Below are positions 1 through 9,801 of a stretch of 64,000 nt of DNA, in pieces. How positions within the stretch are numbered: the stretch's first letter is position 1; each line of letters begins with the position of its first letter. Below the pieces are notes generated by a model. That model did not search any database and was not told where the DNA came from. It was given only the letters and a program-made list of their open reading frames with translations. Made by a program: the position numbers and the translations under genes. The stretch is from Pseudogracilibacillus sp037071985 (GTDB taxonomy: Bacteria; Bacillota; Bacilli; Bacillales; Amphibacillaceae), in contig NZ_JAXHDF010000010.1 in the NCBI RefSeq assembly GCF_037071985.1, positions 1 to 64,000 of the forward strand, read 5' to 3'.

Positions 1-147
1 TAAATCTGGCTAGTCATCTCCCCTAATGTGTATTGAATAAACCAAAAAACAGTTAACAGTATATTTTTAGTGGGTTGGTAAAAACTAATCATGATTCAAA
101 TAAGAATTTTTGAACAAATTATATCAATAAAAGGATGATACTTTATT

Positions 148-432
148 ATGAATAACCAAAGAGGTATGTTAACTTCACTAATAACTATCGGTGCGGCTGG
201 TGCGGCTATCTATGGTATTACGAGGGGGGTTCAAAACGGAACATTTAAGCGTTTGCCCCAAACCGTTTCTAATGCGCTGAACAATCCACAAGTTCAACAA
301 TTAACGAAGTCATTACAAAATATGACAGGCAACCAAAATAATCAACAAATATCAACTCCGTTGCAAGCAGGGACTGCTCCCCAAAATTTACAACAACAAA
401 TAGGAAATAACAATCAAAATAATGAGATATAA
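148..432 (+). CDS. Small membrane-anchored Asn/Gln-rich protein, function unknown
   Basis: A 94-residue protein. Residues about 8-26 form a hydrophobic Gly/Ala-rich helix that could anchor it in the membrane. A short basic stretch follows, and the last 50 residues are rich in Asn and Gln with no recognisable fold. An AAAGGATG ribosome binding site lies about 10 bases before the ATG and a clear intrinsic terminator follows the stop, so it looks like a real single-gene unit. It recalls small Bacillaceae proteins of the YrzQ/DUF3918 kind, but I cannot confirm that family from the sequence alone and assign no function. Confidence 0.6.
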   Translation: MNNQRGMLTSLITIGAAGAAIYGITRGVQNGTFKRLPQTVSNALNNPQVQQLTKSLQNMTGNQNNQQISTPLQAGTAPQNLQQQIGNNNQNNEI

Positions 433-441
433 TTCAGATAG

Positions 442-478
442 AAGGATGGTATCCATAAGGGTAAGCCATCCTTTCTTT
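442..478 (+). terminator. Intrinsic terminator after the small Asn/Gln-rich gene
   Basis: AAGGATGG at 442-449 pairs with CCATCCTT at 466-473 and is followed by a T-rich tract. It lies ten bases after the stop codon of the upstream plus-strand gene. Confidence 0.7.
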
Positions 479-755
479 AAAGGATTTGTAGGGAAGATTT
501 AATTCATGCAGTTCAACTGTTTTAGATGCGCTAATTTTTGTCTCGCAGAATCTAGTAATACTTCCTCTTGGAGTTCTTTCAAAGCTTTTTTTGAAGAAAA
601 TTAACCGCATGATTTTGCTTTGTTCGTACGAAACGATCATTTTTCTCTTGCACAAGCACTTGAAATAGTACTTCCTTTTCTTTATATGGGTGTTTTTATA
701 ATTTCTTCCGTGATCGGTAGATCAAGCACGTTAGTTAAAATCTATAATAAAGCAT

Positions 756-2012
756 TTAATAACTTAATTTTTTTAAATCAGTTTTAGGTAATATTCTAAA
801 CATCTGAAAATAAATAAATGCGCTTATCAAAGCACAAAGCATTATAAAGCCAAATATAACGACCGAAGAAAATGAAACAGAAAATATAACTGTAACTGGT
901 GCGATAAACCTCCCTATTGAATACTGTATATCGGATGCACCCAAATATTGGCCTCTAGAATTTACAGGGGCATACTTGCTGACAAAGTTTTGTACCACTG
1001 GACCATGAATTATCTCACCTATTGTCAGTATGATGATAATTCCAAATAGGACCCATGCACTTTTCGTGAATCCTACTAAAAACATTCCAAATCCAGATAG
1101 AAAAGCAGCAAGTATCAGTGAATTCCTATCACTCCATCTCTCAAAGATTTTGGTTACTGGAATTATTAATAACACAAACAGTAAACCATTTAATCCAATC
1201 ATCCAACCAAATATTTCCTCACTGCTTAACGAGACTGACCATTCTCCTGTTGAAAACAACTCCTGAGCAGGTACGAAATTTCGTACATAGAGGGCTAAAT
1301 ACAAATCTAATTGCATAATGGAAACCGTTATAAAAATTCCTCCGAGTATAAAAAGAAGGAACACTTTATCTTTCAAAATCACATAATAATTAACAAATTG
1401 TTTTTTTACAATTAAAAATAAGCTCTCGCTTTGTTCCTCTTCTCTTTCCCGATTCGGCGTGGTTTCTCTAATTATAAACAAGATTGCAAAAGAATACAGT
1501 AAAGTAACTACTGTACAAGTCCATAGTAGTTCACTACGATATTGGAAAAACAAAACGGCTCCTATAATTGGCCCAAAAACTGCTCCTAGATTATTGGCCG
1601 AAGCAAAGGTTGCAAAAACACTACGTCTATTTTCATCTGGTACTAGGTCAGCTACCATTGCAGAACTAGCTGGTCTATAAAAGGACTTCCCAAGGCTAAT
1701 CCCAATGAAAGCTACATAATCTAACCAAGGAGAAAAAGATGAAGCAAACAGGGCAAAAAAAGCAGCCTGCATAAATGACCCTATTAGCATTATCTTTCTC
1801 CTTCCGAATTGATCGGTTATATAGCCTCCGACCATGCCTCCAAATATACTAATTATTGACGGAGTAGTCATCATAATACCTGCCTCAACCACCCCCAGTG
1901 TAGCACTAAAATATATAGTTAAAAATGGAAAGTACATCCAAAAAAACATATTAAAGAGTGTTTCACCAATTAACCTTGTTTTCAAATTAGTATCCCATGA
2001 AAGCCACTTCAA
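756..2012 (-). CDS. MFS transporter, probable drug or metabolite exporter
   Basis: A 418-residue protein of about 12 membrane segments. The loop after the second helix carries the major facilitator motif A (GGYITDQFGRRK, residues about 62-73), which marks the superfamily. The N-terminal half is the best conserved part, as in the YttB/MdtH-type exporters. The start is TTG, chosen because an AAAGGG ribosome binding site sits about 11 bases upstream and no ATG fits better. It stands alone on the minus strand, divergent from the preceding small gene, with no adjacent regulator. The substrate cannot be read from sequence. Confidence 0.85.
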   Translation of the reverse strand: MKWLSWDTNLKTRLIGETLFNMFFWMYFPFLTIYFSATLGVVEAGIMMTTPSIISIFGGMVGGYITDQFGRRKIMLIGSFMQAAFFALFASSFSPWLDYVAFIGISLGKSFYRPASSAMVADLVPDENRRSVFATFASANNLGAVFGPIIGAVLFFQYRSELLWTCTVVTLLYSFAILFIIRETTPNREREEEQSESLFLIVKKQFVNYYVILKDKVFLLFILGGIFITVSIMQLDLYLALYVRNFVPAQELFSTGEWSVSLSSEEIFGWMIGLNGLLFVLLIIPVTKIFERWSDRNSLILAAFLSGFGMFLVGFTKSAWVLFGIIIILTIGEIIHGPVVQNFVSKYAPVNSRGQYLGASDIQYSIGRFIAPVTVIFSVSFSSVVIFGFIMLCALISAFIYFQMFRILPKTDLKKLSY

Positions 2013-2201
2013 TAAAAGTCAAACCCTTTCGATTGTATTCCTTGGCCAAGTAACTATAACAATAATATAAATTTTCAGAAAAATATAGACTTATATTTAA
2101 AATTGATTTATACTATAATTATAGAAACTAACCAACAGGCATTTTATTTAGATGTCCCAGAAATCGAACGTATGGTCTCTTATTTGATAGTACTAAAGCA
2201 A

Positions 2202-2228
2202 ACTCCTCTACCATCTTGGCAGAGGAGT
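2202..2228 (-). terminator. Hairpin downstream of yhaM
   Basis: ACTCCTCT at 2202-2209 pairs with AGAGGAGT at 2221-2228 across an 11-base loop. On the minus strand it is followed by TTTGCTTT, so it probably ends the yhaQPONM transcript. The T tract is modest. Confidence 0.55.
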
Positions 2229-2289
2229 CTTTGATTTATTGGTGAATTGAGAATTCAGAAAAAAGCAAAATGAGAAGTTACAGAATAAA

Positions 2290-3234
2290 TTACTCCTCAA
2301 ATAACGGCTTATAAAATGATCGTTGATCAAGCGCAAATAAACGCTCGGTAAATTCTCCCGGGTTAGTTTTTTCTAATGCACGATTTAACATATTCATTTT
2401 AGCATCGATCACATCAATGAAATGAAGGATTTCTGCTTCACGGACTAATGGCGGTTTTGCGCTTCCCCATTCAGCTTTTCCGTGATGACTTAAAACTAAA
2501 TGCTGAAGGATAATAACTTCTTCTCCCTCAATTTTTAGTTCATCTGCTACTTCTTTTATTTCTGTGACCATTAATGAGATATGTCCTAATAGTTTTCCTT
2601 CTAATGTATAAGATGTTGACACTACTCCAGATAATTCATGAAGTTTTCCGATATCATGCAAAATGATCCCGGCGTACAGTAAATCTTTATTTAGCTCTGG
2701 ATAAATATCGCAAAGCTGTCTACCTATTTTTAACATGCTGACAATATGGTGTGCTAACCCAGAAACATAAGCATGATGATTTCTGGAAGCAGCAGGATAT
2801 ATAAATAAATCTTCATTGTACTTTTTGATAAATGCCCGAACAATTCGTTGAATATTTGGATTCTTCATTTCAAAAATGGCTTCCATCATCTGTTCTTGCA
2901 AAATATCTTTATCAACTGGAGACTTTTCAAGAAAATCAGAAACTCTGACTCCATCCGTCACTTGAGCAGGTCGGATTGATTTAATTCTCATTTGTGCTTT
3001 CCCTCGAAATTCATGAATATCTCCAACTAATTTCACAACTTTTTCTTCAGTAAAAATTTCCTCATCTTCTTTTGATGCATCCCATAACTTAGCATCTATT
3101 TCCCCACTTGAGTCAACAAAATACAAGGTTAAAAATGGCTTTCCATTACTCGCCGTACCCTTTTTGGCTTCTTTTATGAGCATAAACCCTTCAAATGTAT
3201 CGCCAACCGCATGATTACCTATCCCTTTTTGCAT
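2290..3234 (-). CDS. yhaM: 3'-5' exoribonuclease YhaM
   Basis: A 314-residue protein matching the length and layout of Bacillus YhaM, a 3'-5' exoribonuclease that trims RNA and can act on single-stranded DNA. Residues about 15-85 form the OB-fold nucleic-acid-binding domain. The second half is an HD-type metal phosphohydrolase, with His-His at about 163-164 (AHHIVSML), the HDIGKLHE motif near 193, and further His residues in the HLVLSHHGK stretch. It follows yhaN by 25 bases at the end of the yhaQPONM block, the order seen in B. subtilis, so co-transcription with the DNA-repair pair yhaN-yhaO is likely. Confidence 0.95.
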   Translation of the reverse strand: MQKGIGNHAVGDTFEGFMLIKEAKKGTASNGKPFLTLYFVDSSGEIDAKLWDASKEDEEIFTEEKVVKLVGDIHEFRGKAQMRIKSIRPAQVTDGVRVSDFLEKSPVDKDILQEQMMEAIFEMKNPNIQRIVRAFIKKYNEDLFIYPAASRNHHAYVSGLAHHIVSMLKIGRQLCDIYPELNKDLLYAGIILHDIGKLHELSGVVSTSYTLEGKLLGHISLMVTEIKEVADELKIEGEEVIILQHLVLSHHGKAEWGSAKPPLVREAEILHFIDVIDAKMNMLNRALEKTNPGEFTERLFALDQRSFYKPLFEE

Positions 3235-3259
3235 GAGGATCCCCCTTGTTCCTAAGTTG

Positions 3260-6178
3260 TTATACTTTCAAATCTGATCGAATATACTCTGCTTCTAATT
3301 TCCTAGCAATCTCTTGTTTACAAGTAAAGAATAAAATTTGCTGTTCCTTTGCAAATGCTTTAATAATTTTAATGATTTGATCCGTCCGTTGATCATCAAA
3401 ATTAACAAATGCATCATCTATCATGAGCGGAATTACATATTTATCGCTCATTACCTTACTAATTGCCAATCTTAAAGAAACATACAATTGATCTATTGTT
3501 CCTTGCGACAACTCATCTACAGTATAACGTATATAATTATTTGCTTCTACTTGAAATAGTTTTGAACCGGTTGGAGCATGTACTTTTTCATACTTTCCAT
3601 TGGTTAATGTACAAAAAAACTCTGATGTTAATCTAATGACTTCAGTTAAGTGTTTTTTCTGATAGGAATCTTTTGCTTTCATTAAAGCAGTTTGTGCAAT
3701 TTGGGAAATAGCCCATTCTTCTGCGAGTTTATTTAATTTGTCTTTCTCCATTTGATAAGTAAAGGCTGCTTTAGAGTTATTCTCTGACTTTTCCATCTGT
3801 TTAATCATCATTTCAACAGCAGCTAATTGCTTATTCAAATCAGATATAGTAGTTTGACAATCATTTATTTCTTCTTTTAAACTAGTGACCTTTCTATCGA
3901 TTTCTTCTTGGTTTATGCCTTCTAAAAAATGATGGAATGATTGGCCGCTTTTACGAAGGGGAGTTAATTGCTGTTCAAGGTCGTTTACACGATTCATTAG
4001 TTTAGCTTTATCTTCTATTTCTCTAGCGTTTTTAAAATATTCTTCTTCATCTTTTACACGAGCAATTGATAATAATCCTAAAATCTCTTTCTCGTATGAG
4101 GCCATTTTCATTTCTACTTCCTGTTGCTTTTCTTCTGTTTCTTCTAATAAACGCTCATACTGTTCAAGCGATTGATGTATTTGTTTTTCTTTATCTAACA
4201 ATTTTTCGATATCTTTCATCGTAATAGAAGCTTCTTCCCACTCTATATCTGTTGCGAAATGTCTCATTTTCTCTTCCAATAAGGAACGTGCTTCTTTTAA
4301 TATGTTTATTTCTTCAATTAATTCTTGTTTGTCGCGTAATAGATGTTTAATTTCTTTCACTTTATTAAGTAAATCTAACCAATGATCTGGTTCCACCTGT
4401 TTTAAAAAAGGATATTGATACTGTTCTGTTTTTAGACGGTCTTCCCACTGACTTTCCTTTTGATCAAACATCCGTTTCTTTTCTTCCCATTGAATCTTTT
4501 GTAATTCTAACCGTTTTTCTTCATTTTCTAATGTTCGAACATCAGCTAAATATTGATGATGCAGATTAAGTTTACTTTCTAAGTGTACCCGTTCTGCCTG
4601 CGAAATTGGCTGAGGAGAAGCCTGTCTCCCCGTGTCATTTTTCGCTTCTCTAATTGTCTGTTTAATAAATGAAACTTGTAAAAAACCTACTAAAACAATC
4701 ACGATAGCTAGCCCAAACCACATATAGTTGTCCATAAAGAATCCGGCTAAAACGGATGCAATACCAATGATGCTTGTTCCCAATAACGTGCCGGATGCTA
4801 GTCGACTCTGTCTTTGCTTCCAATCCTCAACTCGTTGTTTTTGATTCATTTCAGTATGGTTTGTTGTTTGATAGTAGTCATACTGATTTATCTTTATTTG
4901 ATACTCAGTCACTTCCTGTTCTGGTAATAGAAAGCTGCTGATTTCATTTTTTTCTTCCTTAATTTTATTTAATTCTACAGATAAATATTGAATCTCCTCT
5001 GCTAAATGTTCACTTTCTTGCTGCAATTGAATATTTAAATCCCTAATTTCTTGCCAATTTGCTTCGATATGAAAAGGAAGAACTGTTTCTTGAACCTCTT
5101 TTTCTTCCAAATTTAAAGGGACAAGTTGATCCTTAATCGTGTTATTCATTTTATCCAGCATTTTTTCTTTCTCGATAAGTTGCAGTTTATTATTTTCATC
5201 CTCTTGTTTTTGCGCAACAATTGATTGTGCAACTTTATAAATGCTAGGAGCATAAATTTCTTTTTTCAACATCGTACGTTTTTCTATATATTGCTCAATA
5301 TTTTTCTGAAAAATTTCCCATTCACTTTTTAAAGGGATCATATTATTTTTTAAAGCTTGAAATCGATCTATCCCATCCTCTGGAAATGGAATATCTGTCG
5401 GATATGTTTGTAATGATCGTTTACTTGTCTGGTAATCAAGAATCATTGGAATCATATGTTGAACTTTTTCATTCTGATAAAGTTCCGCCTGTAATTCGGT
5501 TAAAGTTGTTTTCTCTTTTACAATTGATTTTTCCAACTGCTCCTGTAAAGCTTTTTGATCTCGATATTTTGCTTCATTTTCTTTATATATTTGTAGTTGT
5601 TGATGTTTTTCTTGAACTAATTTAATTTGCTTATTAATTACTGGATTACGACCAGCTTTTTTAAATAGGCCTGCTAATTTATTATCAAGTTTTTTCTCTA
5701 CGTCGTATATAGCTGTTGCACCGGTTAAGCCGACACTAAATAACACATCACTTAACTGATTCCGTTTCATTTTTCGTATATCAGTAAGATCATTTGCTGA
5801 AAAAGCATAGATAGACGTATATACTTCTCGGCTCATCCCTTTTAATTGCTCGTCTAACCACAATTCATCATATGTCTTTCCATTCGCAAGCAGACAGGTA
5901 ACATGATCTCCAACACGCTCAATAGTGTACTGACCAATTTGTTCATCTATAACTGTTAATGTACCACCTACTCGATTACTATTTTTTGGTTGATAAAAAT
6001 TACGTTTTCTTGGTGGTAATCCAAATAGCATATATAAAATAAATTGCTGTAACGTTGATTTACCCGCTTCATTCTCACCATAAAAACTGGCTAACAACCC
6101 ATTGGTAAAATCAAACGTAGCATCTACCCATTTACCAAACCCATATATTTCAGCTCGAACAAATTTCAAATCAATCAC
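3260..6178 (-). CDS. yhaN: SbcC-like SMC-family ATPase YhaN
   Basis: A 972-residue SMC/Rad50-like ATPase that pairs with the YhaO nuclease in DNA break processing. The Walker A motif GENEAGKST is near residue 36. Long heptad-rich coiled coils fill residues about 170-450 and 540-800. The C-terminal head has a signature-like DELSQGT and a Walker B stretch ending in IDDAFVNFDD. Two hydrophobic helices near residues 460-505 interrupt the coiled coil, so the hinge region may be membrane-inserted. This is different from SbcC itself, which has a zinc hook. The start overlaps the end of yhaO by 8 bases, which implies translational coupling. Confidence 0.93.
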   Translation of the reverse strand: MIDLKFVRAEIYGFGKWVDATFDFTNGLLASFYGENEAGKSTLQQFILYMLFGLPPRKRNFYQPKNSNRVGGTLTVIDEQIGQYTIERVGDHVTCLLANGKTYDELWLDEQLKGMSREVYTSIYAFSANDLTDIRKMKRNQLSDVLFSVGLTGATAIYDVEKKLDNKLAGLFKKAGRNPVINKQIKLVQEKHQQLQIYKENEAKYRDQKALQEQLEKSIVKEKTTLTELQAELYQNEKVQHMIPMILDYQTSKRSLQTYPTDIPFPEDGIDRFQALKNNMIPLKSEWEIFQKNIEQYIEKRTMLKKEIYAPSIYKVAQSIVAQKQEDENNKLQLIEKEKMLDKMNNTIKDQLVPLNLEEKEVQETVLPFHIEANWQEIRDLNIQLQQESEHLAEEIQYLSVELNKIKEEKNEISSFLLPEQEVTEYQIKINQYDYYQTTNHTEMNQKQRVEDWKQRQSRLASGTLLGTSIIGIASVLAGFFMDNYMWFGLAIVIVLVGFLQVSFIKQTIREAKNDTGRQASPQPISQAERVHLESKLNLHHQYLADVRTLENEEKRLELQKIQWEEKKRMFDQKESQWEDRLKTEQYQYPFLKQVEPDHWLDLLNKVKEIKHLLRDKQELIEEINILKEARSLLEEKMRHFATDIEWEEASITMKDIEKLLDKEKQIHQSLEQYERLLEETEEKQQEVEMKMASYEKEILGLLSIARVKDEEEYFKNAREIEDKAKLMNRVNDLEQQLTPLRKSGQSFHHFLEGINQEEIDRKVTSLKEEINDCQTTISDLNKQLAAVEMMIKQMEKSENNSKAAFTYQMEKDKLNKLAEEWAISQIAQTALMKAKDSYQKKHLTEVIRLTSEFFCTLTNGKYEKVHAPTGSKLFQVEANNYIRYTVDELSQGTIDQLYVSLRLAISKVMSDKYVIPLMIDDAFVNFDDQRTDQIIKIIKAFAKEQQILFFTCKQEIARKLEAEYIRSDLKV

Positions 6179-7385
6179 CTTCTTTAACCTTTAACAGCTC
6201 ATGGATAAGAAACTGTTTTGCTGCCTCTTGTATATCTTCAGTAGATAAATTTTCAAGGAATTTTCTCGCTACGGGATGCTTATATAAATCGGTTATCGTT
6301 TCGGAAACAGATAGATTGTCCAATGATTGTATAATCTCCCCTATAAAAAAATCATCATAATTAAAATGGGATAAATTATCCGTATCGATCCGATACGCAT
6401 ATATATAACTCCAAGGCTTCTCAATGATCATTGTCTCATTTATCACATCGATCAGTTCTTTTATCATTCCGTCAGTTTCAAAATTTAAAATTTCATTCGT
6501 TTTACTATAAAGCGTTAAATGAATAAGTTGTTTACAAGAGTTATTCTGAAACGTTTCTCTCAACTTTTCTTCCATTTGATAAATCGTATCGCAATTTGAT
6601 ATATCTATCCTCGTTTCTTGAAATAAGACAGAGTGTAAAGGGATAAATTCTAAATCAGTTTTCGCAGAGGATAATCGAACATAATAACATCCTTTTTCTC
6701 CAGCTTCATTACGATGCCTTCCTTGTATATTACCAGGATAAATAATCGATGGAAACTCGGATAACTGTTCCCGTTTATGAATATGGCCAAGCGCCCAATA
6801 GTCAAAATCTTTCGCTTGTAAATCACTAAGATTAAAAGGAGCATAAGGATCATGCTCTTTATTTCCATTCACCGTTCCATGCATCATTGCTATATGGAAA
6901 GGAATAGATGTATCTTTTACATTAAATTCAATAGACATATTTTTGGTAAGGGAGCGATTTTCGTAACTAAAACCATAAATAGAGGCCAATTTCTTTTTAT
7001 CTTTTTCATAGGTAAAGGAGGTAACATTTTCATTTAGGAAGATATGTACGTTTTCGGGATAGTCTATTGGATGAATGTTTCCATTAATAAAATCATGATT
7101 TCCGTAAGATAGATATACATGAATATGGTGAGACTCTAACCTTTCAAATGCTTCTCGCAGGTAAACTTGTGCCTTTAAACTTTGATTTTCATTATCAAAA
7201 AGATCTCCGGCTAATAAAACAAAATCTACTTGTTTTTTAATCGCAGTTGATACAAGATTATCTAATGCTTTAAATGTACTTTCTCTAATATCTTGAAAAA
7301 TTGTTTTAGGGATATGAGTAAGGCCTTTATACGGACTGTCTAAATGTAGATCCGCTGCATGGATAAAGGATATTGAATTTGTCAT
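6171..7385 (-). CDS. yhaO: SbcD-like metallophosphoesterase YhaO
   Basis: A 404-residue calcineurin-type phosphoesterase, the nuclease partner of YhaN. Metal-binding motifs are visible in order: DLHLDSP (residues 12-18), GDLFDN (near 61), GNHD (near 96), MMHGT (near 168) and GHIHK (near 200). The C-terminal 150 residues form the capping domain that contacts the ATPase. Length and gene order agree with B. subtilis YhaO. The ATG start is preceded by a weak ribosome binding site. It lies 257 bases downstream of the yhaP stop, with a strong terminator between them, so yhaO probably starts its own transcription unit. Confidence 0.93.
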   Translation of the reverse strand: MTNSISFIHAADLHLDSPYKGLTHIPKTIFQDIRESTFKALDNLVSTAIKKQVDFVLLAGDLFDNENQSLKAQVYLREAFERLESHHIHVYLSYGNHDFINGNIHPIDYPENVHIFLNENVTSFTYEKDKKKLASIYGFSYENRSLTKNMSIEFNVKDTSIPFHIAMMHGTVNGNKEHDPYAPFNLSDLQAKDFDYWALGHIHKREQLSEFPSIIYPGNIQGRHRNEAGEKGCYYVRLSSAKTDLEFIPLHSVLFQETRIDISNCDTIYQMEEKLRETFQNNSCKQLIHLTLYSKTNEILNFETDGMIKELIDVINETMIIEKPWSYIYAYRIDTDNLSHFNYDDFFIGEIIQSLDNLSVSETITDLYKHPVARKFLENLSTEDIQEAAKQFLIHELLKVKEGD

Positions 7386-7491
7386 TCTTGATCACCAATT
7401 TATCTCTCTTTTATTAAGTACTAGTTAAAACGTATCATATCATGAACCTAATATGAGAGCAAGTGTTTCCATTTGTTTAATAACTCCCATT

Positions 7492-7550
7492 AAAACAAAA
7501 AAAATCCGTTTCATTACGAAGTCTTCTACTTCTAATTATGAAACGGATTT
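7492..7550 (-). terminator. Strong intrinsic terminator after yhaP
   Basis: A perfect 13-base stem (7502-7514 with 7538-7550) that on the minus strand runs straight into eight T residues. It separates the yhaQP transport genes from yhaONM. Confidence 0.85.
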
Positions 7551-7642
7551 CTGCAGGTCAACCTACGAAATCGTATGTATAATTACGATATTTTTAAAGT
7601 TTTACTATACTAAAATTTTTTATCAAGCAAGAGAATCAATGT

Positions 7643-8905
7643 TTAATTCTTTTTAGATAACATAAATGCTTTTTTAAAGTCTTTTAAAGAACGAGATGCA
7701 CCATACATGAGTACTCCCCCTTTATAAATTCGTGCCCCAAGAATCGCTAATAGAACGATTGTCATTACTAATAATCCGATCGATGTAATTACTTGCCACA
7801 CAGGAACGTCTAACATACCGACTCGTAAAAACATGATCATTGGTGAGAAAAATGGAATAAAGGAAGTGATTGTAATAAACTTAGCCTCTGGCATCCCTAA
7901 TCCGAAAATTGCTATAAAAAATGCGATCATGACTAAAAATATCATAGGCATTAATAAATATTGGACATCTTCCACCCGACTAACTAATGAGCCAAGCATT
8001 GCTGCGATTGTAGCATATAATAAATATCCTAAAATAAAAAATAAAATTGCATAGAAATAAATGTTTAACGAAATTGTATCAAAGCCAAATACTTCAAAGA
8101 AATCCCCTGTAAATTCTTGTGATTTTGTTAGAATTAAATTATATCCTACAATAAAAATTAAGACGATTTGGGTTAAACCAAGTAAGGCTATACCGATAAT
8201 TTTTGCAAACATATGCGTAACTGGTGAAGCACTAGAAATCAGTATCTCCATCACCCGAGAAGACTTTTCTGTCGCCACATCTGTTGCAATCATTTGTCCA
8301 TAAACCACGACTGCCATGTATAATACAAATAACATAATGTAAACAATACCACGGGTCTGATCCAATTCTTCATCTGTTTTGGCCGCTTCATCTAGAGCAA
8401 TTTTTTCAAAGGTTACATCTTCTTGAATTGCTGCAAATGTTACTTCATCCACTCCTGCTTGTTTCATTGCGGTTTCTACTTTTATTTGTTGTAATTGTTG
8501 TTGAATCATCATTTCTAACCATGAACTTACAGCTGAATTTTCATAATATGTCGCGGCCGGCAATTTTTGTTCATCTAAATACAAAACTAAAAAACCCGAA
8601 AATTCTTCTTCTCGTACTGCTTCTTTCCCTTCCTCTTCTGTCCCTTTAAATGGAATTAAATCAATCGACTCATCTAATTCGGCAACACTTTCTGAAAGAA
8701 CTTCTAATAGTTCATTCGATTCATCAATTACAGCGATTTGATCTGCCCCGTCCTTTCCAGTAAACGTATCAATGATGGACGGAAGGTTGGCTAACGCAAC
8801 TATAAATAATAAAACAATTAATGTTGTAATTATAAAAGCTTTTGACTTCAAACGCGTCATATATGTATGGCTTAATACGGTCCAAAATTTATTCATACTG
8901 TTCAC
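7643..8905 (-). CDS. yhaP: ABC-2 type permease YhaP (NatB-like)
   Basis: A 420-residue membrane protein of the NatB type. One N-terminal membrane segment (residues about 22-44) is followed by a large extracytoplasmic domain to about residue 180, then five or six C-terminal membrane segments (residues about 185-400). This architecture is typical of ABC-2 exporters that extrude Na+ or drugs. It overlaps the upstream ATPase gene by 17 bases, so the two are translated together. In B. subtilis yhaP and yhaQ also sit beside yhaO. The transported compound is not evident from sequence. Confidence 0.88.
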   Translation of the reverse strand: MNSMNKFWTVLSHTYMTRLKSKAFIITTLIVLLFIVALANLPSIIDTFTGKDGADQIAVIDESNELLEVLSESVAELDESIDLIPFKGTEEEGKEAVREEEFSGFLVLYLDEQKLPAATYYENSAVSSWLEMMIQQQLQQIKVETAMKQAGVDEVTFAAIQEDVTFEKIALDEAAKTDEELDQTRGIVYIMLFVLYMAVVVYGQMIATDVATEKSSRVMEILISSASPVTHMFAKIIGIALLGLTQIVLIFIVGYNLILTKSQEFTGDFFEVFGFDTISLNIYFYAILFFILGYLLYATIAAMLGSLVSRVEDVQYLLMPMIFLVMIAFFIAIFGLGMPEAKFITITSFIPFFSPMIMFLRVGMLDVPVWQVITSIGLLVMTIVLLAILGARIYKGGVLMYGASRSLKDFKKAFMLSKKN

Positions 8906-9788
8906 CTACTTTTTCAATAAAAATATCGTGTAAAGAAGGTTCTTCTAACTCAAATTTCCGTATAAATCCTTTTTGTTGAATTTGGGCTAAAATTGTTTGG
9001 GATATTTGCTCATTAGCGATTTGTAATTTACACCCATTATTATATTTTTTATAATTTAACACTCCATCCATTTCTTCTATAAAATCTAAATTAAAATCCG
9101 CGTTTATATGTAAGTTTTTTCTGCCGAACGTCTTTTTAATATCCTTCAAGTTTCCTTTAACAACAGCATTTCCTTCTCTCAGAATACAAACATTTTCACA
9201 CATTTGTTCCACATCATCCATTTGGTGAGATGAAAACACGATTGTTGTTCCTTCTTCCGTTAAATCCAATACAGCATCTTTCATCATTTCTACATTAATT
9301 GGATCAAGTCCAGAAAATGGTTCGTCTAAAATCAATAATTTGGGTTGATGAATAACGGAAGATATAAACTGGATTTTTTGTTGGTTTCCTTTTGATAATT
9401 CTTCCACTCGTTTATTTAAATAGGACTCTACTCGAAATCGTTCCAGCCATTTGTTTAATTGAACTAATGCTTCTTGTTTTGTCATTCCTCTTAATTTACC
9501 TAAATAAAGCAATTGCTCTTTTACTCTTAACTTTGGATACAATCCTCGCTCTTCTGGTAAATACCCAATTAGATGACTCTGATCATAATTTATTCGTTCA
9601 CCATTCCATGTAATATTACCTTCTGTCTGATCTATTAAGCCTAAAATCATTCGGAAAGTAGTTGTCTTCCCGGCTCCGTTACCACCTAGGAATCCAAAAA
9701 GTTCTTGATTCGGTATTTCCAAATTTAATTGATTTACCGCTGTATGTTCCCCAAATTTTTTTGTAACATTTGATAATGAAAGTGACAA
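8889..9788 (-). CDS. yhaQ: ABC transporter ATP-binding protein YhaQ (NatA-like)
   Basis: The ATPase partner of YhaP, 299 residues from the start chosen here. Walker A is GGNGAGKTT, the signature is LSKGNQQK, and Walker B ends in LLILDEPFSGLD. A DrrA-like C-terminal extension follows. A longer in-frame TTG 60 bases upstream would run into the preceding gene, which ends at 9802, and has no ribosome binding site. The TTG at 9786-9788 has AAGGGGG eight bases upstream and begins exactly where family members begin (SLSLSNVTKKFG), so I prefer it. Confidence 0.9.
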   Translation of the reverse strand: MSLSLSNVTKKFGEHTAVNQLNLEIPNQELFGFLGGNGAGKTTTFRMILGLIDQTEGNITWNGERINYDQSHLIGYLPEERGLYPKLRVKEQLLYLGKLRGMTKQEALVQLNKWLERFRVESYLNKRVEELSKGNQQKIQFISSVIHQPKLLILDEPFSGLDPINVEMMKDAVLDLTEEGTTIVFSSHQMDDVEQMCENVCILREGNAVVKGNLKDIKKTFGRKNLHINADFNLDFIEEMDGVLNYKKYNNGCKLQIANEQISQTILAQIQQKGFIRKFELEEPSLHDIFIEKVGEQYE

Positions 9789-9801
9789 TAATAGAACCCC
9801 C

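Noticed and set aside
434..655. A 73-residue reading on the minus strand next to the first gene
   Set aside because: It overlaps the terminator of the plus-strand gene, has no ribosome binding site and resembles no family. The stretch 480-755 otherwise shows nothing.
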